A stretch of 64,000 nt of DNA from Helicobacter macacae MIT 99-5501 (GCF_000507845.1 NZ_KI669454.1:558001-622000), one strand, 5' to 3'. Numbered from the stretch's first letter, positions 45,402 to 54,091 are shown. The notes: generated from the sequence alone by a model not told the origin. A program made the numbers and translations.

Positions 45402-46283
45402 ATGACACTGATTCACAAGCAGGATATGCTAAACAAGCTACATAAAAAACAAAAAGGATTTTTTGGAAAACCAAATATCGCAAAACAAGCAAGCAAAATC
45501 CTTTTTGTTTTGGGCATAGGTGGACTTTCTAGTCTAGAGGCTGTTGGGCTGTGCTTTCAGGGAGATGAGGAGCATTGTCTATCGGGTAGGTTTGGTGTGG
45601 GTGCAAGCTACTTACACCTAGACTCATCGCAAGCAAAGGCACAATCTTATGGTGGGTTTGTCAATGCTGAAGCGACAGAGTCCTACAAGCGATTTCAGGC
45701 GTTGCTAGGTATCCGCTTGGGACTTGGTGGGATTACATATAGTGGGGCTACATTTGATAGCTTAGGTAGAGAAGAGCTAGCCCTAAACACAGATGTAAAA
45801 ATCAAGCTAGGACTAAATATACTCACAAAAAATATCCCGCTTTTTGTAAATATAGTGCTGGGCGATGACTATTTGGGGGCTTCTTCGGCGAGCGGCACTA
45901 CTTCTAAAGGGTTTAATAGAAATCTATTTTATGGTGGGCTAGAGCTGCAAGGAGCTGTGCCTGTGTCTAGCAAAGGGCGCATAGAGTATAGTGCTGGGTT
46001 TAATGCCATAAGTGGCTGGTATGAGCTAGGCAAGACTTATGGAGCAAAGTCTGGGCTAAAAGGCTTTAGCTACGGAGTGTCCGCAATTCTAGGCTATTCC
46101 CAAGACATAGATGAGCGCAAGGAATGGTATATCAAAGCCATTGGCAAATATGAAAATCTAGCGCAATCTAGGGCTGTCCCTTTCTATGCGACTTATGAGG
46201 GAAATCCAAATCCAAGTAGTTATAGAAGCTTTGGTGCTAGTCAAAATTTTGGCTTGATGATTGAAGCGGGGATTGGGTATTAG
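45402..46283 (+). CDS. Outer-membrane beta-barrel protein, paralogue 3
   Basis: The N-terminus is a long signal (about 47 residues; hydrophobic core ILFVLGIGGLSSLEA). The mature part begins GLCFQGDEEHCLSGRFGVGASY, nearly identical to paralogue 2 in its Cys-loop region, and ends in an aromatic strand (FGLMIEAGIGY, terminal Tyr). ATG 45402 follows AAAAGGAGTCAAGA. It leads a run with the FapF-like barrel (72-base gap) and the C39 peptidase gene. The high identity between paralogues 2 and 3 points to recent tandem duplication. Function unknown. Confidence 0.86.
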   Translation: MTLIHKQDMLNKLHKKQKGFFGKPNIAKQASKILFVLGIGGLSSLEAVGLCFQGDEEHCLSGRFGVGASYLHLDSSQAKAQSYGGFVNAEATESYKRFQALLGIRLGLGGITYSGATFDSLGREELALNTDVKIKLGLNILTKNIPLFVNIVLGDDYLGASSASGTTSKGFNRNLFYGGLELQGAVPVSSKGRIEYSAGFNAISGWYELGKTYGAKSGLKGFSYGVSAILGYSQDIDERKEWYIKAIGKYENLAQSRAVPFYATYEGNPNPSSYRSFGASQNFGLMIEAGIGY

Positions 46284-46355
46284 CATTTATCGCATTTCTT
46301 AGAGATTTTGCAAAAAGCAAAATCTCTGCATATATTATTCAAGGAATATCAAGTA

Positions 46356-47276
46356 ATGCAAAACATTATTTATCATTTTAGATTTTTTAAAATCACTAGG
46401 ATTTTTGCGCTATCTTTTGCTATGAGTGCAAGTAGCATAGTAGCACACGCAAAATCTGTAAATGTCGATGAGATAATGACAAAAAGCAATGACTTTAAGC
46501 TAATCACTTCTTTTTCTTATATAAATCTTTTAAGCAAAAATGCCTTTAGCGGAATCGCACAGATTCAGCTAGGTAATAATTCTCAAATCTCTGTGCCCAT
46601 ATCTACCACGACAAATCAAGACTATCTCGCTTTCTCTCTTTATGCGCGATATGGCGTGTATAAGCGTGTGGAAATCTTTAGCACAGTAAATGCTTTTTGG
46701 CAGCATAGTGTCGCAAAAAATGACATTACAAACACTTATGCTAGCAATAGCACAGGGGACTTTGGCTCGTGGAATGTAGGCGTGCTTGTAGAAGCAAAGC
46801 GTGAGGGCAAAGCCCCCGCACTTATGCTAGGAGCGAGTATGGACATCATAGAGAGGGCTTACTATCAAAGCGGGGCAAAAAACCTCCAATACGCCAAAAA
46901 CTACAATTTCTTTGCGACAAGCTACTATACGATTGACCCTATCGTGCTAGCACTGCAAGCTAGCTTTTCGCTAAGCCTCGAAAAATCCCACCTATCCCAA
47001 AGTATAGACAATGGAGAGCGTATCTCACTGCGCCCTATGGTGTATTTCGCTGTGAATCCATACATATCACTAAATGCTGGCATAAGCTACCAATACCAAA
47101 CCCGAGATAATGTAAATGGTAGCTACCTAGCCCCGCTTGGCTCTTCGCTCGGGCTAAATCTAGGGCTAGCTTATGAGATAATGGCAAATCTTATTTTGTT
47201 TGCAGATGCGGAGTTTCGCGAAAATGCGCAGTATAAGACAAGCTCGATTTCACTTATGCTATCTTATAAAATCTAA
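46356..47276 (+). CDS. FapF/transporter-like outer-membrane barrel next to C39 peptidase
   Basis: A signal peptide (about residues 1-33, ending VAHA) precedes a short linker (KSVNVDEIMTKSND) and a barrel of about twelve strands, ending in ISLMLSYKI. Strand motifs such as FSLYARYGVYKRVEIFSTVN, FGSWNVGVLVEAKRE and APALMLGASMDI resemble FapF and the phenol-degradation (MetA) barrel family, in which a GDxxLG strand follows a RYGxxxxxE strand. In Pseudomonas the amyloid exporter FapF works with the C39 peptidase FapD. Here the C39 gene starts four bases after this stop codon. I infer a dedicated export pore; sequence identity to FapF is not proven. Confidence 0.7.
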   Translation: MQNIIYHFRFFKITRIFALSFAMSASSIVAHAKSVNVDEIMTKSNDFKLITSFSYINLLSKNAFSGIAQIQLGNNSQISVPISTTTNQDYLAFSLYARYGVYKRVEIFSTVNAFWQHSVAKNDITNTYASNSTGDFGSWNVGVLVEAKREGKAPALMLGASMDIIERAYYQSGAKNLQYAKNYNFFATSYYTIDPIVLALQASFSLSLEKSHLSQSIDNGERISLRPMVYFAVNPYISLNAGISYQYQTRDNVNGSYLAPLGSSLGLNLGLAYEIMANLILFADAEFRENAQYKTSSISLMLSYKI

Positions 47277-47279
47277 AAA

Positions 47280-48608
47280 ATGATAAGAAAAATTTTTGCT
47301 TGTTGGTTTGTGCCTTGCTTCGTAGCGTTTGCAGAAGTGGGACAATCTAGTCAATCTAGCGCGCCACAAATATCTAGCGAACCACAAGTAGAATCAAGCA
47401 CACAAAAATCTAGTCAAGCAGAATCTAACAAAGTGGATTCTAGCCAAGCAGATTCTAGTAAGGCAAAATCTAGCGAAGTAGAATCTAGCAATACAAAATC
47501 TAGTAAGGCTAGCAAGCAAAAATCTAGCAAATCTAAAAACACTAGCAAGCAAAAATTTAGCGTGCATATTTTTAGTTCCCCTTTGTTTTCGCCTCCATTT
47601 GCCCCGATTACAAAAGATAGGCAAATCACAAGCTGGAGTGAAATGCGTGATAAAAATCTCACAAAGCAAGAGTATGATTATAGCTGTGGTGCTGCTTCGC
47701 TATCAAGTATTTTGGAGCATTATTATGGGCTAGAAAACGCAAGTGAAAAAGAGATTTTGGATACGGTGCTACTAAAAAAGGGAATCGACATAAACCAAAA
47801 AGAAGAAATACAATTTGATGATGAGATGAAGCAAAAGGCGCATTTGTCGTTTTATGATATGGTGGGATATGCGGAGGATAGAGGGTTTAGGGCGTTTGGG
47901 TTGGCAGTGGATTTGCCCGCACTATATGAGCTAAAAGCCCCTGTCATCATCTATGTCAAGGTGCGAAATATTGAGCATTTTAGCGTGCTAAAAGGGATAG
48001 ATTCTAAGTTTGTGTATTTGGCTGACCCGAGCTTTGGCAATATCAAGGTGAGTGTTGCAAAATTTGTAGAGATGTTTTATCCCAAAAAGACAAGGCAGGA
48101 AACAAGAGAGGAAAAACAGCAAGCAAAGCTAGCAAAAAAACCTAAAAAATCTTATAACGATGAAGCAGAATCTATGATGATGCAAAATCACTCCCAAAAT
48201 CGTCTAATGAGGGGCAAGATAATGGCGATAGTGCCAAATATGCAATCCCCACAAAATCAAGCCCCACAAAATGAAAATCCGCAAAATCAAAATCATCAAA
48301 ATCAAAATAGCCAAGATTTGACTACACAAGAAAATATAGCGCAAAACAACGATTTCACACAAGAAAAATCAACGCAAAATGACTTTGGGCAAAAAAACTT
48401 CGCACAAGAAAATTTGACGCAAGAAAAAAAGGACAAAGACTCTCTAGATAAATCTGCACAGGCAGATTCCACGCAAGCAATTCCACAAGCAATCCCGCAA
48501 GCAAAATCAAACACAAAACCAAAGATAAATGCAGAATTTATGAAGCTAGAAAAGCACTCTGGATTTGTCTATGAGGGCATAAAAGATATGCTATTTCTAA
48601 GGCAGTGA
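47280..48608 (+). CDS. Periplasmic C39-family cysteine peptidase
   Basis: An N-terminal signal (IFACWFVPCFVAFA) is followed by a Ser/Lys-rich linker made of SSQADSSKAKSS-type repeats (about 21-92). The peptidase domain spans about 105-270: oxyanion Gln130 and catalytic Cys136 in QEYDYSCGAASLSSIL, His233 in IEHFSVLKGI and Asp249 in VYLADPSFG, with perfect family spacing. There are no membrane or ABC domains, so it is a stand-alone periplasmic enzyme like FapD rather than a bacteriocin transporter. A Gln/Asn-rich tail (about 315-420) ends in a conserved-looking 25-residue segment. It is tightly coupled to the barrel gene upstream. A likely substrate is the leader-bearing small protein at 44.9 kb. 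Confidence 0.88.
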   Translation: MIRKIFACWFVPCFVAFAEVGQSSQSSAPQISSEPQVESSTQKSSQAESNKVDSSQADSSKAKSSEVESSNTKSSKASKQKSSKSKNTSKQKFSVHIFSSPLFSPPFAPITKDRQITSWSEMRDKNLTKQEYDYSCGAASLSSILEHYYGLENASEKEILDTVLLKKGIDINQKEEIQFDDEMKQKAHLSFYDMVGYAEDRGFRAFGLAVDLPALYELKAPVIIYVKVRNIEHFSVLKGIDSKFVYLADPSFGNIKVSVAKFVEMFYPKKTRQETREEKQQAKLAKKPKKSYNDEAESMMMQNHSQNRLMRGKIMAIVPNMQSPQNQAPQNENPQNQNHQNQNSQDLTTQENIAQNNDFTQEKSTQNDFGQKNFAQENLTQEKKDKDSLDKSAQADSTQAIPQAIPQAKSNTKPKINAEFMKLEKHSGFVYEGIKDMLFLRQ

Positions 48609-48970
48609 TATGCCTATTTATGCTAGGGCAAAAATCTTGCAAAAACTTTTTATCAGTTTTTTACTTAAATTTTTTTTTCAAATTAAAAAAAACTTCTTTC
48701 AAAAATACTTCAAAAATTTAAAACCCCCACTTGAAATCTGCTAAAACTTTTTTGAAACTTCTTTGAGATTTTGCTAGATTTTGCAAGCTAAATTTTGCAA
48801 AACTTCGCTTGATTCTCGCACTTGAAGCGACATATCACAATGCACATTTTACATAGATTTTACAAAAGCCTGCTAGTTGCTTTTACACTGCGTTGTTATG
48901 ATTTCGCTGTGTTTGGATTGCGTATGTTGCAAATTCGCACAAGTAAATCAAATCAACAAAAGGAGATACA
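48609..48970. other. Intergenic: C39 gene to pstS
   Basis: This 362-base AT-rich spacer carries poly-A/T stretches (around 48660-48720) but no clear terminator hairpin. Its right half contains the candidate Pho box and promoter described separately. No open frame here is credible. Confidence 0.6.
48847..48902 (+). promoter_or_regulatory. Candidate Pho box and promoter of pstSCAB
   Basis: TTTTACA occurs at 48847-48853 and 48858-48864, spaced exactly 11 bases (one helical turn) apart, and again at 48881-48887, ten bases before a -10-like TATGAT (48897-48902). Tandem repeats at 11-base spacing are the typical layout for PhoB/OmpR-type activators. The same TTTTACA-N4-TTTTACA arrangement precedes the phoB gene (62.66 kb). 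Confidence 0.6.
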
Positions 48971-49882
48971 ATGTTGAAAAAAGTTCCACAAACAATCAAA
49001 ATCGCTCAAATAATCGGGCTTATCTCTTTGGTGCTAGCTTCTTTGGCTTTAAGCGGAGGATTGCTAAAGGCTTCACAAACGGGCAAAATCAATGTGATTT
49101 CGCGCGAGGACGGCTCTGGCACAAGGGGCGCGTTTGTAGAGATTTTTGGGCTACTTGAGTCCCAAAACGGCAAAAAAGTAGACACCACAAGCCTAAAAGC
49201 AGAAATCACAAACTCTACCGCCGTAATGCTAACAAGCATAGCAAATGATAAAAACGCAATCGGCTATGTCTCTCTAGGCTCGCTAAAATCAATAGTAAAG
49301 GGCGTAAAAATTGACGGCGTTGCGCCAAGCGTGGAAAATATTAAGAGTAAAAAATACGGCATTTCGCGTCCGTTTAATGTCGTAATGAAGGCAAAATTTA
49401 TGAGCGAATCTATCAGTAAAGCCACGCTTGTAAGGGACTTTTTGGATTTTAGTAGGGCAAATGTCGCGGTAATCACAAAGGCTGGATATATCCCGCTTGA
49501 GCTAGGCAAAGACGCCAAAAAAGCAGGTAGCAACAATCTAAGTGGCAAAATCATAATCGCAGGCTCAAGCTCTATAACACCGCTTATGGAAAAACTAAAA
49601 GAATCATACACTGCGCAAAATCCAAGCGTGAATATTGAGATTTTGCAATCCGATTCGACAACGGGCATAAACTCTGTGGTGCAAGGAATCGCCGACATTG
49701 GAATGGTAAGCCGTGAGCTAAAGGACAAAGAGTTAAGCTCGGGTGTAAAGGCGGAAGTTTTAGCCATTGATGGCTTAGCTGTGATAGTGAATCCACAAAA
49801 CACCATAAGCGATTTGAAAAAAGAGCAAGTAAAAGATATTTTTAGCGGCAAAATACTTAAGTGGGAAGAGCTAGCAAAATAG
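48971..49882 (+). CDS. pstS: Phosphate ABC transporter substrate-binding protein
   Basis: PstS binds inorganic phosphate in the periplasm and delivers it to PstCA. A signal peptide (residues ~10-35) is followed by INVISREDGSGTRGAFVEIFG, whose SGT loop binds phosphate. The second lobe repeats the family pattern IIIAGSSSITPLMEKL and LQSDSTTGINSVVQG. The 303 residues are near the family norm. A strong AAAAGGAGATAC site precedes the ATG. It is the first gene of a pstSCAB operon with no phoU. Phosphate starvation control is suggested by the upstream direct repeats. Confidence 0.95.
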   Translation: MLKKVPQTIKIAQIIGLISLVLASLALSGGLLKASQTGKINVISREDGSGTRGAFVEIFGLLESQNGKKVDTTSLKAEITNSTAVMLTSIANDKNAIGYVSLGSLKSIVKGVKIDGVAPSVENIKSKKYGISRPFNVVMKAKFMSESISKATLVRDFLDFSRANVAVITKAGYIPLELGKDAKKAGSNNLSGKIIIAGSSSITPLMEKLKESYTAQNPSVNIEILQSDSTTGINSVVQGIADIGMVSRELKDKELSSGVKAEVLAIDGLAVIVNPQNTISDLKKEQVKDIFSGKILKWEELAK

Positions 49883-49963
49883 TATGACTTAAAATGGAAG
49901 GGACACCTAAAATAATTTTCTAAGCGTAAAAATCTCACAAAATCTCACAAAAAAGGAGTGTCT

Positions 49964-51067
49964 ATGCAAATTTTTGCCCAAAAGATTTTGCAACTACTAG
50001 ATATGAAAAAAAAGATTTTACCTGATTTTTTTGCGCAAAATATTTTTCCACAAAATCAGTTTTTGAGAGATTTTATCACGCGAGAAAATGACAAAAAAAC
50101 TTCACAAAAAAATCCAAAATCCCCCAAAAAACCAAAGAAACCCAAAAATCATATTGTTAGATTTTTTGCGTTGCGATTTTTGCGCGTGTTTAATGTGATA
50201 AAAAAACAAAACAAAAAACACAAAAAAGATATTTTTAGCCTTGAGTTTTTTGCTTCAATGCTTTTTGGACTTTGCGCGGTAGTGTGTATAATTGCCGTGA
50301 TTATCATCTGCGTATTTTTGTTTGGCAATGCTATTCCTACAATCTTTAGCATAGGGGTTAGCGAATTTTTATTTGGCGAAGTGTGGCAACCGCTAAATGA
50401 AGTTTTTGGGATTTTTCCTATGATTGTGGGAAGCCTTTATGTAACGGCTTTGGCGATTTTGTTTGGTGTGCCTTTTGGGATTTTGTGCGCGATTTATTTG
50501 GCTTACTTTTCGCGCCAAAATAAAATCATCACGCCTTTGGTAGAGCTAATGGCTGGGATTCCTAGCATTGTGTATGGATTTTTTGGGTTGATTGTGATTG
50601 TGCCGTTTTTTGCCCAAGTCTTTGACACAAATGGCAAGGGGCTAATAAGCGCGTCTATCCTTTTGGCAATGATGATTTTGCCGACAATCATTTTGGTATC
50701 AAAGACAAGCATAGAAGCCGTTAGCAAAAGCTACTATGAGGGCGCAATCGCGCTTGGTGCGAGTAAAGAGAGAGCGGTGTTTTTTGTCGTGCTAAAGGAC
50801 GCAAAAAGTGGGATTTTGGCAAGTGTGATTTTGGGCGTGGGACGAGCTATCGGCGAGGCGATGGCAGTGATTGTCATCGCTGGAAATCAGCCTATAATCC
50901 CTACAAGCATAAGCGATGGACTTCGCACACTTACGACAAATATCGTGCTAGAGTTGGGCTATGCAAGTGGGATTCACAGAGACGCGCTAATCGCTTCAAG
51001 TGCGGTGCTATTTGTTTTTATACTGCTTATCAATATGTGCTTTTTGGCACTAAAGAAAAAATCATAA
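49964..51067 (+). CDS. pstC: Phosphate ABC transporter permease PstC
   Basis: PstC is one of two inner-membrane channel subunits. Six membrane helices lie in residues ~95-365, with the transporter signature EGAIALGASKERAVFFVVL and PIIPTSISDGLRTLTTN. The first ~90 residues are a Lys/Gln-rich cytoplasmic extension (KSPKKPKKPKNH) not found in typical PstC (about 300 residues). The ATG at 49964 sits properly after AAAAAGGAG; a GTG six bases earlier overlaps that site and is rejected. It is 81 bases after pstS. Confidence 0.93.
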   Translation: MQIFAQKILQLLDMKKKILPDFFAQNIFPQNQFLRDFITRENDKKTSQKNPKSPKKPKKPKNHIVRFFALRFLRVFNVIKKQNKKHKKDIFSLEFFASMLFGLCAVVCIIAVIIICVFLFGNAIPTIFSIGVSEFLFGEVWQPLNEVFGIFPMIVGSLYVTALAILFGVPFGILCAIYLAYFSRQNKIITPLVELMAGIPSIVYGFFGLIVIVPFFAQVFDTNGKGLISASILLAMMILPTIILVSKTSIEAVSKSYYEGAIALGASKERAVFFVVLKDAKSGILASVILGVGRAIGEAMAVIVIAGNQPIIPTSISDGLRTLTTNIVLELGYASGIHRDALIASSAVLFVFILLINMCFLALKKKS

Positions 51068-51103
51068 AAGTTTTGGTGTAAATGCGCTAAAAAGGGGCTA
51101 AAA

Positions 51104-51967
51104 ATGGGATTCAAAGAAAAAATCGACAAACAAATGATAGCCACCATAAAATCGCAGGATTTCTTGTCGCTATTTTTACGCGCTATTATTTATATCGGTG
51201 TGTTTTTCACACTTGCTACTATCGCGCTAATCGTGGGCTATATTTTAATCAAAGGCATTCCGCATTTAAGCCTAAAGATTTTTGAGTTTGAATACTCTAC
51301 TTTAAATGCTTCGATGACACCTGCAATCATTAACACGCTTTTTATGATTTTGCTTTCTTTGGTTTTTGCACTGCCTTTTGGAATCTTTGGTGCGATTTTT
51401 TTGCAAGAATACGCTAAAAACACTAGCTTAGTAGTCGCGCTTATAAATCTGGCTTCGCAAGTGTTAGTGGGGATTCCTAGCATTGTGTATGGGCTTTTTG
51501 GATTTTTGGCTTTTGTGATTTATTTTAAAATGGGTGTGAGTATGTTATCTGGTGCGCTAACTCTAGCGGTGATGATTTTGCCATTGATTTTGACTGCCAC
51601 GCAGGAGTCGCTAAAGTCTGTGCCACAGGCTTACAAAGAGGGCAGCTTCGCGCTTGGGGCGGGGAAGCTACGCACGATTTTTGTGGTGGTTTTGCCTTGT
51701 GCGATGAGTGGGATACTAAGTGGCGTGATTTTAAGCATAGGGCGTATAATAGGGGAGAGCGCGGCATTGCTTTATACTTCTGGGAGCGTGGCAAAGGTAG
51801 CTGGGGCAAATGACTCTGGGCGGACACTAAGCGTGCATCTCTACGCGCTTTTGAGTGAGGGGCAGTTCATTGAGCAGGCTTATGCTACGGCGGTGGTGCT
51901 ATTATTTATCGTGGTGGGAATCAACCTGCTTTCAAATGTGGCAATCAAGCGATTCGGCGCGAAATAA
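51104..51967 (+). CDS. pstA: Phosphate ABC transporter permease PstA
   Basis: PstA pairs with PstC in the inner membrane. Six helices are evident, with the conserved segment ESLKSVPQAYKEGSFALGAGKLRTIF (key part: YKEGSFALGAGKLRT), which contacts PstB. GVILSIGRIIGESAALLYT and SVHLYALLSEGQF are typical of the family. The 287-residue length is normal. The start follows GGGGCTAAAAA, 36 bases after pstC, within the pstSCAB operon. Confidence 0.95.
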   Translation: MGFKEKIDKQMIATIKSQDFLSLFLRAIIYIGVFFTLATIALIVGYILIKGIPHLSLKIFEFEYSTLNASMTPAIINTLFMILLSLVFALPFGIFGAIFLQEYAKNTSLVVALINLASQVLVGIPSIVYGLFGFLAFVIYFKMGVSMLSGALTLAVMILPLILTATQESLKSVPQAYKEGSFALGAGKLRTIFVVVLPCAMSGILSGVILSIGRIIGESAALLYTSGSVAKVAGANDSGRTLSVHLYALLSEGQFIEQAYATAVVLLFIVVGINLLSNVAIKRFGAK

Positions 51968-51984
51968 GTAAAAAGGAGTGAAAA

Positions 51985-52740
51985 ATGGGCGTTGCATTTA
52001 AAATCAAAGATATGAATCTATATTATGGGGATTTTCGTGCGCTAAAAAATATCAATTTGGAATTGCAAGAAAACGAGATAAGCGCGTTTATCGGTCCTAG
52101 TGGCTGTGGAAAATCTACTTTGCTAAAAAGTCTAAATCGTATGAATGACTTGGTAGAAAACTGCAAAATCAAAGGGCAGATTTTGCTAAATGATAAAAAT
52201 ATCTACAAAAACTACAATGTCAATCTGCTTCGCAAAAAGGTGGGAATGGTATTTCAAAAGCCAAATCCATTTCCTATGAGTATCTATGAAAATCTAACAT
52301 TTGGTCCCAAAACACACGGAATCAAGGACAAAACCAAACTAAATGAAATCGTAGAGAAATGCCTAAAAAATGTCGCACTTTTTGATGAGCTAAAAGACAG
52401 ACTGCAGACTTCCGCGCTATCGCTTAGCGGTGGGCAGCAGCAAAGGCTGTGTATCGCTAGGGCTTTGGCGATAAATCCTGAGGTGATTTTGATGGATGAG
52501 CCTACAAGTGCGCTTGACCCGATTTCTACGCTTAAAATCGAGGAGTTAGTCAAAGATTTGCGCTCCAAATACACCATAATCATCGTTACGCACAATATGC
52601 AACAAGCAATGCGTATCAGCGACAAAGTGGCGTTTTTTTGGCTGGGTGAAATGGTGGAATTTAACAAAACTAAAATAATCTTTAGCGATGAGGCAAAAGA
52701 GAAAAAGACAAGGGACTATATCGCAGGGAGATTTGGGTGA
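51985..52740 (+). CDS. pstB: Phosphate ABC transporter ATP-binding protein PstB
   Basis: PstB hydrolyses ATP to power phosphate import. Walker A is [21 protein letters not shown] (core GPSGCGKST, about 37-45). The PstB-specific [14 protein letters not shown], the signature [17 protein letters not shown], Walker [17 protein letters not shown] and the switch His in [12 protein letters not shown] are all present. The length (251) is exact for the family. AAAAAGGAGTG precedes the ATG. It is the last pst gene; an accessory island begins directly downstream, where phoU would often be found. Confidence 0.97.
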   Translation: MGVAFKIKDMNLYYGDFRALKNINLELQENEISAFIGPSGCGKSTLLKSLNRMNDLVENCKIKGQILLNDKNIYKNYNVNLLRKKVGMVFQKPNPFPMSIYENLTFGPKTHGIKDKTKLNEIVEKCLKNVALFDELKDRLQTSALSLSGGQQQRLCIARALAINPEVILMDEPTSALDPISTLKIEELVKDLRSKYTIIIVTHNMQQAMRISDKVAFFWLGEMVEFNKTKIIFSDEAKEKKTRDYIAGRFG

Positions 52741-52800
52741 GATTGGTGGAATCTTATAGTTGTGGTGGGCGTTTTGCAAAGGTGGCGAATCTTATAAATT

Positions 52801-53079
52801 TTACTTTTTGAAAAGTTTGCTATGGCTTCCCACACGCAAGGCATTTAGCTGTAAAATATCATCAAATTTTTCATAGATTAAAAGCAAATCTGGCTTTATG
52901 TGGCACTCTCTAGTGCCTTGCAGATTGCCATTTAGCGCGTGGTCGTTATGCTTTGGCTCTAGTGTTTTGCCATTTGCGAGTTTGTCGATTAGTGCGTCTG
53001 TCAAGTCTTTTTCTTTGGTTTGTAGCTTTTTGTAGTCCTTGATGAAACTTTTTGCGTAGTTGATATTATATTTCGCCAT
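52801..53079 (-). CDS. YafQ/RelE-type mRNA interferase toxin
   Basis: The 92-residue protein matches the YafQ branch of ribosome-dependent RNases. The C-terminal half reads HALNGNLQGTRECHIKPDLL, then LIYEKFDD and RVGSHSKLF. Catalytic positions known from E. coli YafQ are kept: His47, His60, Asp64, His86 and Phe90; the Trp after the Asp is Leu here. Such toxins cleave mRNA on the ribosome under stress. The start overlaps the end of the upstream antitoxin gene by 14 bases, the usual toxin-antitoxin layout. It is placed just after pstB on the opposite strand. Confidence 0.92.
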   Translation of the reverse strand: MAKYNINYAKSFIKDYKKLQTKEKDLTDALIDKLANGKTLEPKHNDHALNGNLQGTRECHIKPDLLLIYEKFDDILQLNALRVGSHSKLFKK

Positions 53080-53305
53080 TTTCTACTGCTATTCTAAATT
53101 CTTTCGCGCTACTAAATGTCCGCAATGTGCCGTTTTTACGCGCAGATTCAACCTCTGCCTTTGCTTTTAAAATCCCTTTTTCAAATTTTGTGAGTTTTGG
53201 TTTTTTGACTTTTTCAACCCTGCATTTTGCATTCATCGCCTTGCTAAGTGCCTTAAACGCAGGGAGAAACTCATCTTTGACATTTTCTATCACTAAAGTG
53301 CTCAT
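53066..53305 (-). CDS. Antitoxin partner of the YafQ-type toxin
   Basis: This 79-residue acidic/basic mixed protein precedes and overlaps the toxin gene. The N-terminal part (TLVIENVKDEFLPAFKALSKAMN) looks like a helical dimerisation/DNA-binding segment, and the C-terminal half (EKGILKAKAEVESARKNGTL) would wrap the toxin. It does not look like classical RelB/DinJ with a ribbon-helix-helix, so identity rests mainly on position and size. Such pairs usually autoregulate their promoter. Confidence 0.8.
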   Translation of the reverse strand: MSTLVIENVKDEFLPAFKALSKAMNAKCRVEKVKKPKLTKFEKGILKAKAEVESARKNGTLRTFSSAKEFRIAVENGEI

Positions 53306-53465
53306 TTGCAGATTCCTTATTTTAGATTTTGGTGTATTGTAGCATACTTATTTTGATTCAAAGGGTTTAATTAAACTCTACGATTTTTTACTTTATGTTA
53401 TTTTTAAGTAGCAATTAAGCAAAATATGTTACAATTCTACACAAATTTTGATTATTGGGATAAAA

Positions 53466-54011
53466 ATGACAATAGACTTAAACAAGCAAATCGCACTATT
53501 TTCGCAAAAACGATTGCAAAGCTATGAATCCACCGAGCAACACAAAGAAAATTTCTTGCTTATACAAAGATTATGCGCTAAAATCGGGCTTTTGGAAATC
53601 ATCACGCGCAATAAAGTCGCACAGATTTTGCAAATAGGCGATGATGAGTTTGTATCTAAGCAAACGCTAGGCTTTTGGGGCGATAAAATCAATGAGTGCA
53701 AAATCCACAATGCCCTTGTAAATCTAGCGCATATAGATTTCAAAAAATACTCAAAGTTTAATAAAAAAGACAAAATGCGGAACTATCAAAAAGTCATCGT
53801 GGCTTACGCGCTATTTCGCACGATGAGAAACCGCGCTTTTCACTTTGAAAATCTTTTCAAACGCAATGCGAATGGGACTTCTAGGCTTTCTACTTGTCTA
53901 ACTTTTGGCAAAACAAAAATCGTGGCGGGGATAGAGCCAGACAAAATGGAAGCATTTTTAGATGATATGATAGAGGCTTTTGATAGCGAGTTAGCAGGAT
54001 TTTTTGATTGA
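53466..54011 (+). CDS. HEPN/Abi-like protein
   Basis: This 181-residue helical protein contains MRNRAFHFENL (Arg121-Asn122 to His126), matching the R-x4-H catalytic motif of HEPN ribonucleases, within a fold and FWGDKIN-type segment similar to Abi-like abortive-infection proteins. It has no signal or membrane helix. GGGA lies seven bases before the ATG at 53466; an earlier Met at 53448 is possible. It stands between a toxin-antitoxin pair and a type IIG restriction gene, supporting a phage-defence role as an RNase effector. No nucleotidyltransferase (MNT) partner is adjacent, so it would act alone or be controlled otherwise. Function inferred. Confidence 0.7.
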   Translation: MTIDLNKQIALFSQKRLQSYESTEQHKENFLLIQRLCAKIGLLEIITRNKVAQILQIGDDEFVSKQTLGFWGDKINECKIHNALVNLAHIDFKKYSKFNKKDKMRNYQKVIVAYALFRTMRNRAFHFENLFKRNANGTSRLSTCLTFGKTKIVAGIEPDKMEAFLDDMIEAFDSELAGFFD

Positions 54012-54044
54012 AGTGATTGAAAGTTTTGCTTAAGGCTAAAAGGT

Positions 54045-54091
54045 GGCGGTAAAGCACCGCCGTGAATACGCGCAAATTATAGCGCGTTTTT
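54045..54091. terminator. Double hairpin between convergent HEPN and type IIG genes
   Basis: GGCGGT (54045-54050) pairs with ACCGCC (54056-54061). ACGCGC (54068-54073) pairs with GCGCGT (54082-54087), followed by T5 on the plus strand. The first hairpin is followed by CCACCTTTT on the minus strand. Together they could terminate both converging genes. Confidence 0.65.

Noticed and set aside
49264..49938. 224-codon minus-strand frame
   Set aside because: Antisense to pstS, which is well supported by family motifs and operon context.
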